From the NCBI RefSeq assembly GCF_000426445.1, contig NZ_AUFJ01000012.1:1-64000 (forward strand): a DNA stretch of 64,000 nucleotides. Reading direction: 5' to 3'. This DNA is from Brevibacterium album DSM 18261 (GTDB lineage Bacteria; Actinomycetota; Actinomycetes; Actinomycetales; Brevibacteriaceae). The first letter of the stretch is position 1, and each line of letters starts with the position of its first letter. The position numbers and the translations under genes are program-made. The notes beneath the pieces are model-generated. The model worked only from the letters and a program-made list of their open reading frames with translations, searched no databases and had not been told where the DNA came from. Shown here piece by piece: positions 1-9,034 of the stretch.

Positions 1-290
1 CTGATCGAGGAACCCACACCCTGGGCCTGGCACAACCGCCACGCCGTTCTGACAGCCATCGGGAAGCCCGCCTCAGCGGCCTCATCGGCCAGATAGCGGT
101 ACCCGAATTCCGGATCCTCGGCATGCGCGTCGATAAGCGCGTTGATCCGATACGCCTCTTGCACCTCGGAATCAGTGATGGGGTGGGCCAGCCACCTGTA
201 GTAGGGCTGGCGAGCGATCTTGAGAACCCTGCACGTCACCGTCACGGGGATACCCGCGGCGGCGAGATCGGCCACGAGCGGGTACGTCAT
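1..290 (-). pseudogene. IS3-family transposase OrfB, N-terminal part, runs off the window
   Basis: Reading the minus strand from the ATG at 288-290 gives an open frame of about 96 residues that reaches the window edge without a stop. It begins MTYPLVADLAAAGIPV and contains ARQPYYRW and a GYRYLADEA segment typical of the HTH_21 region at the start of IS3-family OrfB integrases. The DDE catalytic core would lie outside the window. The start overlaps the OrfA stop as ATGA (287-290), the usual orfA/orfB arrangement of this family. Because OrfA is frameshifted, the element is probably dead, although this part of OrfB is itself intact. The family call is confident; the exact IS name is not known. 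Confidence 0.8.
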
Positions 291-587
291 TTTGACTGGA
301 TCTGAGCCTGTCCGAAGTAGGCAGCGGCCCGGCGCATCACTTCCAGTTCCTGTTCCAGGACGCGGTTGCGGCGGCGGAGTTCACGCAGCTCGGTCTTCTC
401 ATCCGTGCTCGGTCCCGGGGTCCGGTCGGTGGGATTGCCGGCATCGAGATCGGCTTGGCGCAGCCATTTGCGGATGGTCGTGCAGGCCGAAGTCCTTCGC
501 GACCTGGGCCAGTGTGGTGTGGGAGTCCCGGTTGCGAGCGACGTTGATCACGTCATCGCGGAACTCTTTGGGGTAGGGCTTGGGCAT
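287..587 (-). pseudogene. IS3-family transposase OrfA, frameshifted
   Basis: OrfA is the small helix-turn-helix protein that binds IS3-family ends. The minus-strand frame from the ATG at 585-587 reads MPKPYPKEFRDDVINVARN and then TLAQVAKDFGLH, the canonical OrfA start. At about position 490 the frame is lost. The continuation, TIRKWLRQADLD followed by a leucine-rich segment ELRELRRRNRVLEQELE and YFGQAQIQSK, lies in another frame and stops at 287-289, overlapping the OrfB ATG. A small indel between the helix-turn-helix halves explains this. A longer in-frame start exists at 635. Programmed frameshifting in IS3 elements normally acts at the orfA/orfB junction, not inside the OrfA helix-turn-helix, so this is read as a mutation. 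Confidence 0.8.
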
Positions 588-659
588 GTGACTATCCTTC
601 CAGGCCCGCCACTGGCGAGCCAGATCAGTTGTCACCCCCTATTGCATCAGCCCCCTGGT

Positions 660-1970
660 CCGGGACGGCCAGAACACGGAACGGTCGTCGAGTCGACGTA
701 ATCGCTCGTGCTGTGGCAAGCCTTCGAACGCGTCTACACGTACCTGGGGTTCGACGCTGTTGGTGATGAGCACTTTAAGAACCTCGTCCTTGCCCGGATC
801 GTCGAACCGACATCGAAGACGGAAGCGATCCGCGTGATGGAAGACCTTGGTATCACTGCGCCGAGTCTGCGCACGATCACCCGTACCCTTCAACGCATCG
901 AGGCCAACGGCGTCCGTGACCTGGTGTCCCAGGCCTGTTTCGACTACGCAGCAGCCACCGGCGGACTCGCGCTCGTGCTCTACGACGTGACGACCTTGTA
1001 CTTCGAAGCAGATGACGAGGACGGGCTGCGGAAAGCCGGGATGAGCAAGGAACGGAAAGTCGACCCCCAGGTCACCATGGGCCTGCTGGTCGACCGGTCG
1101 GGGTCCCCGCTGGAAATCCAGTGCTTCGAGGGCAACAAAGCTGAAACGAAGACTCTGGTCCCAGTGGTGACCGCGTTCATGGAGCGACACAGCATTGATG
1201 ACCTCGTCATCGTCGCTGATGTCGGGATGCTCTCAGCTGCGAATCTGCTGGCGTTGGAAGACGCAGGGCAGAGGTTCATCGTCGGGTCCCGCATCACGAA
1301 AGCGCCGTATGACCTAGCGGACCGGTTCGAGAAGAAGGGCACCTACTTCGAAGACGGCGAGATCGCTGAGTCGACCCGTGTGATGGGCACCGGCGCGCAA
1401 GCCCGGTCCCGCAGGATCGTGTATCAGTACTCGTTCACGCGGGCGAAGCGGGATGACCGGAACATCAACAAGATGATCGAGAAGGCCGAGAAAACCGCCT
1501 CGGGGCAGCGGCCGATGAAGAAGGACCGGTTCGTGTCGCTGAAAGGCAAGCAGCCCTCGGTGGACTGGGCGCTGGTCGAGCGAGCCCGGCAGTTGACGGG
1601 GATCAAGGGCTACGTCACGAACATTCCGCTGTCGCTGATGAGTGGTCACGCGGTCGTGGCGGCTTATCACGATCTGTGGACGGTAGAGCAGTCATTTCTA
1701 ATATCGAAGTTAGATCTGAAAGCGCGTCCGATCTTTCACCGCACGCGGGACTCGATCGAGGCGCACCTGGCGATCGTGTTCGCTGCCCTGGCGGTATCCC
1801 GCGTGGTTCAGGCGCGGACGGGAGTGAGCATCAAGAAGTTCCGGACGAGGCTGGCGCCTCTGCGATCGGTGGTGTTGCGTACCGGCGAGCAGCGGCACAC
1901 GATCCATCCAGTCATTCCCGACGAAGCCACCGAGATGCTACAGAACCTCCCTGGGGAGGGTGTGCACTAA
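660..1970 (+). pseudogene. IS1634-family transposase, N-terminally truncated with a nonsense codon
   Basis: The main open frame starts at a GTG (708) and encodes 420 residues with the features of IS1634-type (IS4-related DDE) transposases: LYDVTTLYFE near residues 91-100, an ADVGMLSAANL segment, and DLWTVEQSFLISKLDLKARPIFHRTRDSIEAHL with the catalytic-region glutamates. The family usually carries about 80 more N-terminal residues. In the same frame upstream, HGTVVEST is followed by TAA (699-701) and then SLVLWQAFE, so the codon just before the present start is a premature stop inside the old reading frame. Upstream of about 640-660 the IS3 element begins. The simplest reading is that the IS3 element cut into the IS1634 element, which then decayed. 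Confidence 0.8.
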
Positions 1971-2080
1971 AGTGGCGCAACTCAGGTCCGCGAACCTATC
2001 GACAACCTCACGTCCTCATGCAGCTAGATCGAACGCTGGGTGCGGGACCTGTCTGGACCCTCATCCAGTAACATACAGAC

Positions 2081-4018
2081 ATGCCGTTCAGTAATCGCGC
2101 CCGCGTCTGGAGCACCCTCGCAACGTCAATTCCGGCCCTCCCAGGTGGATCTCAAGCGCAGTTTCCAACTTTACTTAATCTACTCACTCAAGTGCGTGAT
2201 GGTACGGACGTTGACCTGATCCAGAATCCTGGAGACGCGGATAAATTACAGAAGCAAATCGGGACACTGAAATTCACTAAACGCGAGGGTGAACGTCTTG
2301 TGCTCACCGAAAGTGGGAGTTCGTGGCTTCGCGATGCATCTAGAGAGAAACTCGCGAATGTTTTTCACGAGAAGTATACATTCTTCGGGGAAGTGGTTGA
2401 TTTTCTTGCAAGGGGAGCTGCTGGAGCGGAGGCGCTTCGCGCGTACGCTGCTGACGAATTCTATGCTGGGTGGACGTCACTCGATCAAGTCCGCCGTCGA
2501 CTTGCTTGGCTGAGGTCATTTGCTCTGGTCGAGGAGGGTGCGCATCGCACGTATTTCGCTACGAAGTTGGGCGTCGCCTGGTTGAAGGAAATTGAGGTGC
2601 TTTCCCATGCCCCGAATATGGTGAGCGATGTCGAATTTATTGAAGCCCCACCCCTTCTTTCTGCGGCCATGATGAGCCTATCCCATGAGCGCAGAGTGTT
2701 GTCATGGGATTATCTTCCGAAAAGCCCGGTCGAAGCCGTATCTACCTTACTTGTCGTGATCGATAAACCTCGGAATAAGAATGATGTCATCGCTACTGTC
2801 GCTAGGGAACTCGAGATTTCAGACAGTTCCGCAAAGATGTTTATTGACGGTGTGGGCCGCTTGGGCTTGTTTGAGTATGTTAGCAAGCTTGAAATCCGTG
2901 TGACGCCGCTAGGAACTGAATGGTTGGCTTCTGGGTCCCCACTCAATCTCGTTCGGCTTCTGCACTGTCGTTTCTTGGGGCTTGGTGAATCGCTATCCGT
3001 AATCGACGACGAACCGCGTACGGTCGGCGAGATACATCGCGACCTCTATCAAGGGGTCGAGAACTCGCCGAATCAGAGCCGCACCACTTCGATTTTCAGG
3101 CTGTTTAACGAAGCAGGAGCTGTCGCGCGCGTTGGGCCAACCCGCTATGTGCGCACCGACCTCGGGCGTGCTCTCGCCGACGAGTTGCCTATGTCCATGT
3201 TTGGTGGTTCGGCGTCCAGCGGGGCCAATCATGCTTCGACGGAAAAACAACAGACAGGTTCCGTTGATGCTGTAGTCCAAGAGCTAGTCGCTGCCTCTCG
3301 CGACGCCTCGAACCCGGCGCGTTTCGAGGCGGCGTGCGCCAGTGCATTCGAATTGCTCGACGTGTCAGCAGAACATCTCGGCGGGCGGGGGCGAACGGAT
3401 GTTCTGGTGACAATCTGGTCGAACCTTCAGCTCGTAGGGCGAGCGATCGTGGATGCGAAGGCAGCTTCAGGGCAGCTGAATGAGCGATCTGTAAATTTCG
3501 AGGCACTCAAGGAGCACGCCCACAAGGCAAAAGCAGACCTAATAGCGGTGGTGGCGCCGACATATGACGGCACTGGCCGTATTCGTGAGTGGGCGGCCTC
3601 AAATGGAGTTGTATTACTTACTGCTGACGAGCTGGGTAGACTTATTCAAAGTCATCAGACTTATCCGTTCTCGGCCATTGACATCCGTGATTTACTTACT
3701 GTGGACGGTCACGCCGACGCGGTTGCTCGTCAAGAGTCGAATATGGCGTATCTCGAGCTCATTGCCAGCGTCGTGGGTGAGCTCGTGCAGGAAGAAGATG
3801 AACCTGTCTCCGCGCGTGACATCGCACGCCTCCTCCGGCGTGGAGGACAGAGTGTGACTGATGGCGACGTGTCGGTGATCCTCGAGTTTCTCGCTCTGCC
3901 GCAGGTCTCTGCTGTCGAAGGCGGGCGGCAGAAGGGTTACACTCTGCCCTCGTCACTTGGTGTGGCTGCGAAGAAACTTCGTGCGGTAGCGAACGTACTC
4001 GACGAGGCTTCGCAGTGA
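2081..4018 (+). CDS. FokI-like restriction nuclease with tandem winged-helix modules (solitary)
   Basis: A 645-residue protein. Residues about 398-522 closely follow the FokI cleavage domain: FE (416), EHLGGRGRTD ending in Asp440, then AIVDAKAASG with Asp458 and Lys460, and later VVLLTADELGRLI. FokI has the same order (KHLGGSRKPDG, VIVDTKAYSG, AVLSVEELL) with nearly the same spacing between the two aspartates. The N-terminal 370 residues look like four winged-helix units. Each closes with a T-x-x-G-x-x-(W/A)-L type motif: LTESGSSWL (about 83), ATKLGVAWL (168), VTPLGTEWL (282) and RTDLGRALA (366). FokI also recognises DNA through winged-helix subdomains. A further helical/winged unit follows the nuclease (residues 550-640), unlike FokI. 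Base composition is clearly lower in GC than the flanks. No methyltransferase is visible within the window. Inference: a type IIS-like or modification-sensing defence nuclease. Confidence 0.75.
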   Translation: MPFSNRARVWSTLATSIPALPGGSQAQFPTLLNLLTQVRDGTDVDLIQNPGDADKLQKQIGTLKFTKREGERLVLTESGSSWLRDASREKLANVFHEKYTFFGEVVDFLARGAAGAEALRAYAADEFYAGWTSLDQVRRRLAWLRSFALVEEGAHRTYFATKLGVAWLKEIEVLSHAPNMVSDVEFIEAPPLLSAAMMSLSHERRVLSWDYLPKSPVEAVSTLLVVIDKPRNKNDVIATVARELEISDSSAKMFIDGVGRLGLFEYVSKLEIRVTPLGTEWLASGSPLNLVRLLHCRFLGLGESLSVIDDEPRTVGEIHRDLYQGVENSPNQSRTTSIFRLFNEAGAVARVGPTRYVRTDLGRALADELPMSMFGGSASSGANHASTEKQQTGSVDAVVQELVAASRDASNPARFEAACASAFELLDVSAEHLGGRGRTDVLVTIWSNLQLVGRAIVDAKAASGQLNERSVNFEALKEHAHKAKADLIAVVAPTYDGTGRIREWAASNGVVLLTADELGRLIQSHQTYPFSAIDIRDLLTVDGHADAVARQESNMAYLELIASVVGELVQEEDEPVSARDIARLLRRGGQSVTDGDVSVILEFLALPQVSAVEGGRQKGYTLPSSLGVAAKKLRAVANVLDEASQ

Positions 4019-4740
4019 CACGCCAGACGGTGGATATGTAGGTCATCAGCGGAACCGCTTCATGGGCACCGCGGAGCGCGAAGTTCTACGGAATGCTGAC
4101 TTCACGGCTTGGCAAGTTGTCAATATCTGGGTTGCTGGAGCTCCTTCGTTTGTGGTCCCGGCCGTGGTGCAGCGACTGCTCGTATTGAGGCACATGCAGG
4201 TGAGATGAACGCACTCGTGCTCAGCTAATGCAGTAAGGGAAGTAGGGATTTGGCCTCGCCTTACAGGCTCATTAGAGACCCACATAGGTTACTCACCAAG
4301 ATCCGCCGTCAGCCCCTACTCTCGTACCAAATGAACCGCCCGGTTCCCTGTAAACACAAGGGAATCCGCGAGTTCCCGAGACGATCGACGGAGACCGGCA
4401 ATCGGCCGGATCCTCCAAGGGGTCGTAGGTTCAGATCCTGTGAGCCTGACCGATGTGGTGTAGCGCGACATGGTTCCGGCTGTGTCGTGCGGCGGGTTCC
4501 CACCGTCATCCTCAGACAGCAAGCATGAATCTCATCTGCGGTAACGAGAACTGGTTGACGCATCCTGATGTCACACACACCACTCGTGCTCTCCCCCCAC
4601 CCCTCTCGCCAGTGCCTCTCACGTCCGCCCCACGCGATACCCTGAGAGCCGCGTCGAGAGCGAGTGGGTGAGTCCGGACAGACCTCACGAGAGACCTCTC
4701 GACAGGACGACACCTGCGTGCACAAGGGAGGGACCACCGG
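4019..4740. other. 722-bp region without a convincing gene at the island/dnaB junction
   Basis: No frame here has a credible start, ribosome site and protein-like composition. The longest frames are antisense readings across a tRNA-like fragment. In many actinobacteria rpsF-ssb-rpsR-rplI lie directly before dnaB. None is seen here, so the island appears to sit between that cluster and dnaB, or the cluster has moved. The last 60 bases hold the dnaB ribosome site (GGGAGG, about 4726-4731). Confidence 0.6.
4411..4451 (+). other. tRNA 3'-end-like fragment, possible integration scar (att-like)
   Basis: The stretch contains GTAGGTTCAGATCCTGT, a T-arm (GTAGG, loop TTCAGAT, CCTGT with two wobble pairs), followed by GAGCCTGACC as an acceptor-strand-like tail. 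The reverse strand spells the peptide SGSQDLNLRPLG, a familiar artefact of tRNA 3' ends read antisense. No matching 5' acceptor strand, D-arm or anticodon arm is present upstream, so this is not a functional tRNA. tRNA 3' ends are common integration targets, and the fragment lies at the edge of the low-GC island. No integrase gene is in the window. Confidence 0.4.
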
Positions 4741-6090
4741 TTGAGCGAGTCAGGTCAGTGGCAGAAGTCCGATGCGGGTCTGCGGACGCCGCCGCAGGAC
4801 GTTGAGGCCGAGCAGAGCGTGCTGGGCGGGATGCTGCTGTCCAAGGACGCCATCGCGGACGTCGTGGAGACCCTCAAGCCCGAGGACTTCTACAAGCCCG
4901 CCCATGAGACCATCTACTCCGCCATCCTCGACCTCTACTCCAAGGGCGAGCCCGCGGATGCGGTGACGGCCTCGGCGGCGCTGCAGAAGTCCGGTGACCT
5001 GGCCCGGGTGGGCGGTGCGCCCTATCTCCACACCCTCATCGCCTCCGTGCCCACTGCCGCCAACGCCGGCTTCTACGCCCGCATCGTCGCGGAGACCGCC
5101 CTCCTGCGGAAGCTCGTCGAGGCCGGCACCCGCATCGTGCAGATGGGCTTCGACGCGGAGGGCGATGCTGAGGAGATCGTCAACACCGCCCAGGCCGAGA
5201 TCTTCCAGGTCACCGAGCGCCGCACCACCGAGGACTACGAGCAGCTCTCCGTCGTCGTCGACCGCGTGGTGGACAATATCGAGAAGCTCAGCGATCAGGC
5301 CGACGGCCCCGCCGGCATCCCCACCGGCTTCGCCGAGTTCGACTACCTCACCAACGGCCTTCACCCCGGCCAGATGATCGTCATCGCTGCCCGCCCCGGC
5401 ATGGGCAAGTCCACGCTCGCGCTCGACTTCGTCCGCTCCGCCGCCATCCAGAGCAACCGCGCCACCGTCTTCTTCTCCCTCGAGATGAGCGCGGACGAAC
5501 TCGCCATGCGCCTGCTCAGCGCCGAGACCGGCATCCCCCTCCAGAGCCTCCGCCGAGGCGAGCTCTCCTCCCCGGACTGGACCACCGTGGCCTCCACGAT
5601 GGGCCGCATCCACGAGGCCCCGCTGTTCCTCGACGACTCGCCCAACATGGCGCTCACCGAGATCCGCGCGAAGTGCCGCCGCCTCAAGCAGCAGCACAAC
5701 CTGCAGATGGTGGTCGTCGACTACCTCCAGCTCATGTCCTCGGGCAAGCGCGTCGAGTCCCGCCAGCAGGAGGTCTCCGAGTTCTCGCGCTCCCTCAAGC
5801 TCCTGGCCAAGGAGCTCGAGGTGCCCGTCATCGCCCTCTCGCAGCTCAACCGCTCCTCCGAGCAGCGCACGGACAAGCGCCCCATGATCTCCGACCTCCG
5901 CGAGTCCGGCTCCATCGAGCAGGACGCGGACATGGTCCTCCTCATCCACCGCGAGGACATGTACGACAAGGAGCATCCGCGCGCCGGCGAGGCCGACATC
6001 ATCGTCGCCAAGCACCGCGCCGGCCCCACCGGCGACATCCCCGTCGCCTTCCAGGGCGCCAAGTCCCGCTTCGTCGACATGCCGAGGTGA
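4741..6090 (+). CDS. dnaB: Replicative DNA helicase DnaB
   Basis: A 449-residue hexameric 5'-3' helicase that drives the replication fork. The N-terminal DnaB domain (residues about 18-120) begins QDVEAEQSVLGGML. The RecA-like domain starts near 190, with Walker A RPGMGKST (218-225), a Walker B strand ending VVVDYLQLM, and the SDLRESGSIEQDADMV motif followed by the arginine-finger region. No intein is present, and the length is normal for an intein-free DnaB. The start is TTG at 4741 with GGGAGG upstream. The first in-frame ATG would remove conserved residues, so TTG is preferred. It stands alone at the right edge of the accessory island. Confidence 0.95.
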   Translation: MSESGQWQKSDAGLRTPPQDVEAEQSVLGGMLLSKDAIADVVETLKPEDFYKPAHETIYSAILDLYSKGEPADAVTASAALQKSGDLARVGGAPYLHTLIASVPTAANAGFYARIVAETALLRKLVEAGTRIVQMGFDAEGDAEEIVNTAQAEIFQVTERRTTEDYEQLSVVVDRVVDNIEKLSDQADGPAGIPTGFAEFDYLTNGLHPGQMIVIAARPGMGKSTLALDFVRSAAIQSNRATVFFSLEMSADELAMRLLSAETGIPLQSLRRGELSSPDWTTVASTMGRIHEAPLFLDDSPNMALTEIRAKCRRLKQQHNLQMVVVDYLQLMSSGKRVESRQQEVSEFSRSLKLLAKELEVPVIALSQLNRSSEQRTDKRPMISDLRESGSIEQDADMVLLIHREDMYDKEHPRAGEADIIVAKHRAGPTGDIPVAFQGAKSRFVDMPR

Positions 6091-6095
6091 GCGCG

Positions 6096-6114
6096 CTCAG
6101 CCCTCGCGGCTGAG
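6096..6114 (+). terminator. Hairpin after dnaB
   Basis: CTCAGCC, loop CTCGC, GGCTGAG: a perfect 7-bp GC-rich stem starting five bases after the dnaB stop. There is no T-run, as is common for actinobacterial hairpin terminators. Confidence 0.5.
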
Positions 6115-6287
6115 GCGCCGCCACATCGTCCCGGCCTCCACCACAGCGCTCGCAGCGTGGCCGGAATGCGCTGCGCCAGAGCATCAGCGCATACGGCGGG
6201 GCGGTCCTCTCACCAAGGAAGTGCCTGAGCCCCGGTGTTCCTGCGTGTGTCGCTCCTGCGACAGCGCGCTTACCTCGGCCGGCGCGC

Positions 6288-6809
6288 TCAGAGGAACGGG
6301 ATCGCGATGCGCGGGTGGAAGACGCGTCCGCTCGCAGCCCTCACTGCCCCGAGGATCATGAAGACCAGCGTGGTGATCCCTCCCCCGATCACGCCCACAC
6401 CGAGCAGAATCCCCGAGGTGATGGGCACCCAGACCAGCGGATCCTCCGCACGGATGACGCCGCCGTCCCCGGTCAGCGCGAACAGAAGCCCGAAATGCAG
6501 CGCGATGGTGACCACACAGATGAGCCCCCACGTCAGCAGCCAGTTGAGCGCATGCCTGCTGTTGGCCTCGGCGGGGCCGCCGATACGTCTGGCCGAGCCG
6601 CGGAGCGAGAACTCGACGATGACGACGGCCGCCCAGCTGAGCACGGGAACGGGCACGCACAGGATGAGGTACATGAGCCAGTACTTCGCCCCCGTGTCCG
6701 GTCTGGGGAAGGGCGCTCCGTGGCCGGGTCGTGGCGGCATTTGCGGATGAGGCGCAGGCCCCCTCCGATGCGGAGGCGGCACAGGACCGGAACCGGACGC
6801 ATTGCTCAC
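6288..6809 (-). CDS. DUF4870-like integral membrane protein
   Basis: A small membrane protein of about 173 residues. After a proline-rich cytoplasmic N-terminus it has a DTGAKYWLMYLILCV segment, a second helix (LLTWGLICVVTIALHFGLLFAL) introduced by NSRHALNW, and a third long glycine/valine-rich helix near the C-terminus. The NARxALNW-type motif before the second helix is typical of the DUF4870 (Tic20-like) family, whose function is unknown. The start is uncertain: GTG at 6809 or GTG at 6818 in the same frame. A TTAGGGT sequence just upstream could be the -10 of a leaderless transcript. It runs toward dnaB and shares no operon with it. Confidence 0.6.
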   Translation of the reverse strand: MSNASGSGPVPPPHRRGPAPHPQMPPRPGHGAPFPRPDTGAKYWLMYLILCVPVPVLSWAAVVIVEFSLRGSARRIGGPAEANSRHALNWLLTWGLICVVTIALHFGLLFALTGDGGVIRAEDPLVWVPITSGILLGVGVIGGGITTLVFMILGAVRAASGRVFHPRIAIPFL

Positions 6810-6913
6810 ACCGCACACCCTAACGCCCGCCTCTCACACCCGCCCCGCCCGCAGGCGAGCCCCGCCCCCACACCCGCCGCGTCCTCACGCGAGCCCCACA
6901 CCGCCCCCGGCCC

Positions 6914-7909
6914 TCATTTCATCCCCGACCGCACGAACGCCGCCACCACGTGCTTCTGCAGGAAGATGTACAGCAGGAACACCGGCAGACACGCCATACC
7001 GGCGGCCGCCATCACCGCGCCCCAGTTGTTCCCCTCGGCCGTGAGGAACGATCGGATGCCCACCTGGATGAGCGCATCCGACTGCCTGAGGATCAGCGAC
7101 GGCCACAGGTAGTCGTTCCACGCTGAGATGAACAGCATGATCGACAGCGCCGAGAGCGCCGGCTTCATGTTCGGGACCACCACGCTCCACAGCGCCTGCC
7201 AGGAGTTCCGGCCGTCGATCTGCGCCGCGTCCAGCAGCTCGGACGGGAACGCCCGCATGTGCTGCAGCAGGAGCAACACCCCGAACGCGGACACGAGATT
7301 GGGCACCACCACTCCCGCCACCGTGTTGAGCAGACCCAGCTGCGAGACCATGAGGTAGTTGGGGATCATCGTGATCTGGAACGGCACCAGCCACGAGCCC
7401 ACGAACAGGAACGACGCCACTGACTTCCCGGGGAAGTCGAACCGCGCGAACGCATAGCTCGCGACGATCGACGTCAGCAGCTGGAACACCGTGAGCAGGA
7501 ACGCCATCACCAGGGTGTTCCACATCATCGCGAGGATCGGGATCTGCTCCGTCACGTCGATGAAGTTCTGCACGCTCAGCGGCCACGGGAAGGGACTCTG
7601 CGACAGCTGGTCCTCCGGCCGGCGGAACGCCGTGGCGAACAGCCAGTAGACCGGGAAGACCGAGCACACCGCCGCGACCGTGAGCACCACATGGCCTAGC
7701 GCGATCCCACCGGAGCGCCGCGCCCCCACCGGCAGATCCGAGTCGGCCCGTCTGCGGCGGGGTGTGCCTCCTCCCGATCCGGCAGAGCCCGCGCCCGAGG
7801 CCTCGGCCGGGTCCTCGGAGGAGCACGGACCCAGCACGGACGGCCGCGAATGGGTGCGCGCGGTGGCCCGGGAATCGGACGGGACGGAGGCATCGATGAC
7901 GAACGCCAT
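6914..7909 (-). CDS. ugpE: Carbohydrate/glycerol-phosphate type ABC permease (UgpE/MalG class)
   Basis: A 331-residue inner-membrane subunit of a binding-protein-dependent importer. The first 60 residues are a low-complexity cytoplasmic extension. Six transmembrane helices follow, and the cytoplasmic EAA loop reads ELLDAAQIDGRNSWQALWSVVVP, matching the EAA-x3-G consensus that docks on the ATPase. It ends FVRSGMK, typical of this class. The ATG at 7909 has AAAGGAA six bases upstream. It is the last gene of the minus-strand ugp-like operon, 93 bp after ugpA. Substrate assignment to glycerol-3-phosphate or glycerophosphodiesters rests on the neighbouring phosphodiesterase and is an inference. 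Confidence 0.85.
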   Translation of the reverse strand: MAFVIDASVPSDSRATARTHSRPSVLGPCSSEDPAEASGAGSAGSGGGTPRRRRADSDLPVGARRSGGIALGHVVLTVAAVCSVFPVYWLFATAFRRPEDQLSQSPFPWPLSVQNFIDVTEQIPILAMMWNTLVMAFLLTVFQLLTSIVASYAFARFDFPGKSVASFLFVGSWLVPFQITMIPNYLMVSQLGLLNTVAGVVVPNLVSAFGVLLLLQHMRAFPSELLDAAQIDGRNSWQALWSVVVPNMKPALSALSIMLFISAWNDYLWPSLILRQSDALIQVGIRSFLTAEGNNWGAVMAAAGMACLPVFLLYIFLQKHVVAAFVRSGMK

Positions 7910-8002
7910 GGCTGTTCCTTTCGTGGCGGCCCGGAGCGCAGCGCGCTGCGCTCCGGGCTCGTGTGCGGCGGGAATTCTCGTGGACGTAGCCGTCCTGGAA
8001 CC

Positions 8003-9034
8003 TCAGTCGTCGTAGAAGCTGAAGCGCTCGGTCAGACGCAGATAGAGCACGGCGATCGCACCGAACGCGAGGAAGAACAGCACCCCCGCCGCCGAGGACA
8101 GCCCGGCATCGAAGTTCTGGAAGCCGAACTGATAGAGCAGGTAGTAGATGTTCGTCGTGCTGTTCGACGGCCCGCCCTGCGTGAGGACGTCGATGAGGGG
8201 ATACGTCCACTGCGCGGCCAGCAGCACCGTCATCAGGCCCAGGAACACGAGAGTGGGCGAGAGCAGCGGCAACGTGATCCGCCGGACCACCGTCAGCGCG
8301 CCGGCGCCGTCTAGCCCTGCCGCCTGTCCGTACTCCGGGCTGATCCCTGCGATCCCCGCGGACACCACGAGCACCCCGAAGCCGAGCATCTGCCAGCCCA
8401 CCATCGCGATGATCGCCCAGATCGCGAGGTCCGGGTCGCGGAAGACGTTGCCCAGCTCGATCCCGGCCAGGCTCGCGACCTCCGGGACGGCCCCTCCGGT
8501 GGGTGCGAACAGCCAGCGCCACACCGCCGCCGTCGCAACGGGGGTGAAGAGGAACGGCACGAAGATCAGCGCCTGGTAGAAGGTCTTCCATCGTCCCCGC
8601 ACCTGCTGCGACAGCAGCGCGATCAGCACCGGCAGCACGAGCGAGAACACCGCGAACGCCGCCGTGTACACCACCGTGTTCCACACCGCCCGCTGCATCT
8701 CCGGCAGCGTGACGACGTCCCTGAAGTTGTCCAGGCCCACGAACTCCCGCGGCGAGGTGGGCAGCATGTTCCAGTCGTACACGGAGAGCTCGAAGGTCTG
8801 CGCCAGCGGCCAGTACGTCCACATCACCAGCATCGAGAGGGCGGGGAGGAGATACAGATAGGGCGCCGACCGCTGCAGCGGAGACCTCCGCGAGCGGTGG
8901 GCGAGTCCGGCCTCGGTCCTGCGCGTGAGCCGCGAGCGCGTCTTCCCCGCACCTTTCGCCGCCGAGGCGCCCGCCGGCGTGGCGGCGGGCGCCTCGGCGG
9001 CGGAGCGCACGGGCCCCGCCACGGTCACGAACAT
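8003..9034 (-). CDS. ugpA: Carbohydrate/glycerol-phosphate type ABC permease (UgpA/MalF class)
   Basis: A 343-residue partner permease. After a basic, alanine-rich N-terminal tail the first helix reads YLYLLPALSMLVMWTYWP, the usual UgpA/MalF opening. The EAA loop reads YGQAAGLDGAGALTVVRRITLPLLSPT. The ATG at 9032-9034 overlaps the TGA of the upstream phosphodiesterase (TGATG), so the two are translationally coupled. Together with ugpE it forms the transmembrane channel of the importer. The ABC-permease class is clear; the transported compound is inferred from context. Confidence 0.87.
   Translation of the reverse strand: MFVTVAGPVRSAAEAPAATPAGASAAKGAGKTRSRLTRRTEAGLAHRSRRSPLQRSAPYLYLLPALSMLVMWTYWPLAQTFELSVYDWNMLPTSPREFVGLDNFRDVVTLPEMQRAVWNTVVYTAAFAVFSLVLPVLIALLSQQVRGRWKTFYQALIFVPFLFTPVATAAVWRWLFAPTGGAVPEVASLAGIELGNVFRDPDLAIWAIIAMVGWQMLGFGVLVVSAGIAGISPEYGQAAGLDGAGALTVVRRITLPLLSPTLVFLGLMTVLLAAQWTYPLIDVLTQGGPSNSTTNIYYLLYQFGFQNFDAGLSSAAGVLFFLAFGAIAVLYLRLTERFSFYDD

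Noticed and set aside
4341..4451. A complete tRNA gene
   Set aside because: Only a T-arm and an acceptor 3' strand can be drawn; no D-arm, anticodon arm or pairing 5' acceptor strand was found upstream.
4309..4737. A 142-residue minus-strand protein containing SGSQDLNLRPLG
   Set aside because: That peptide is a well-known artefact of reading a tRNA 3' end antisense; no other coding signal is present.
4750..6015. A 421-residue frame antisense to dnaB
   Set aside because: It is composed largely of Leu/Gly/Asp/Val/His repeats, mirrors dnaB codons, and has no ribosome site or family.
6885..8822. A 645-residue minus-strand open frame across both ugp permeases
   Set aside because: It is rich in Arg/Gly/Ala, spans two real genes in another frame, and is a typical shadow frame of GC-rich DNA.
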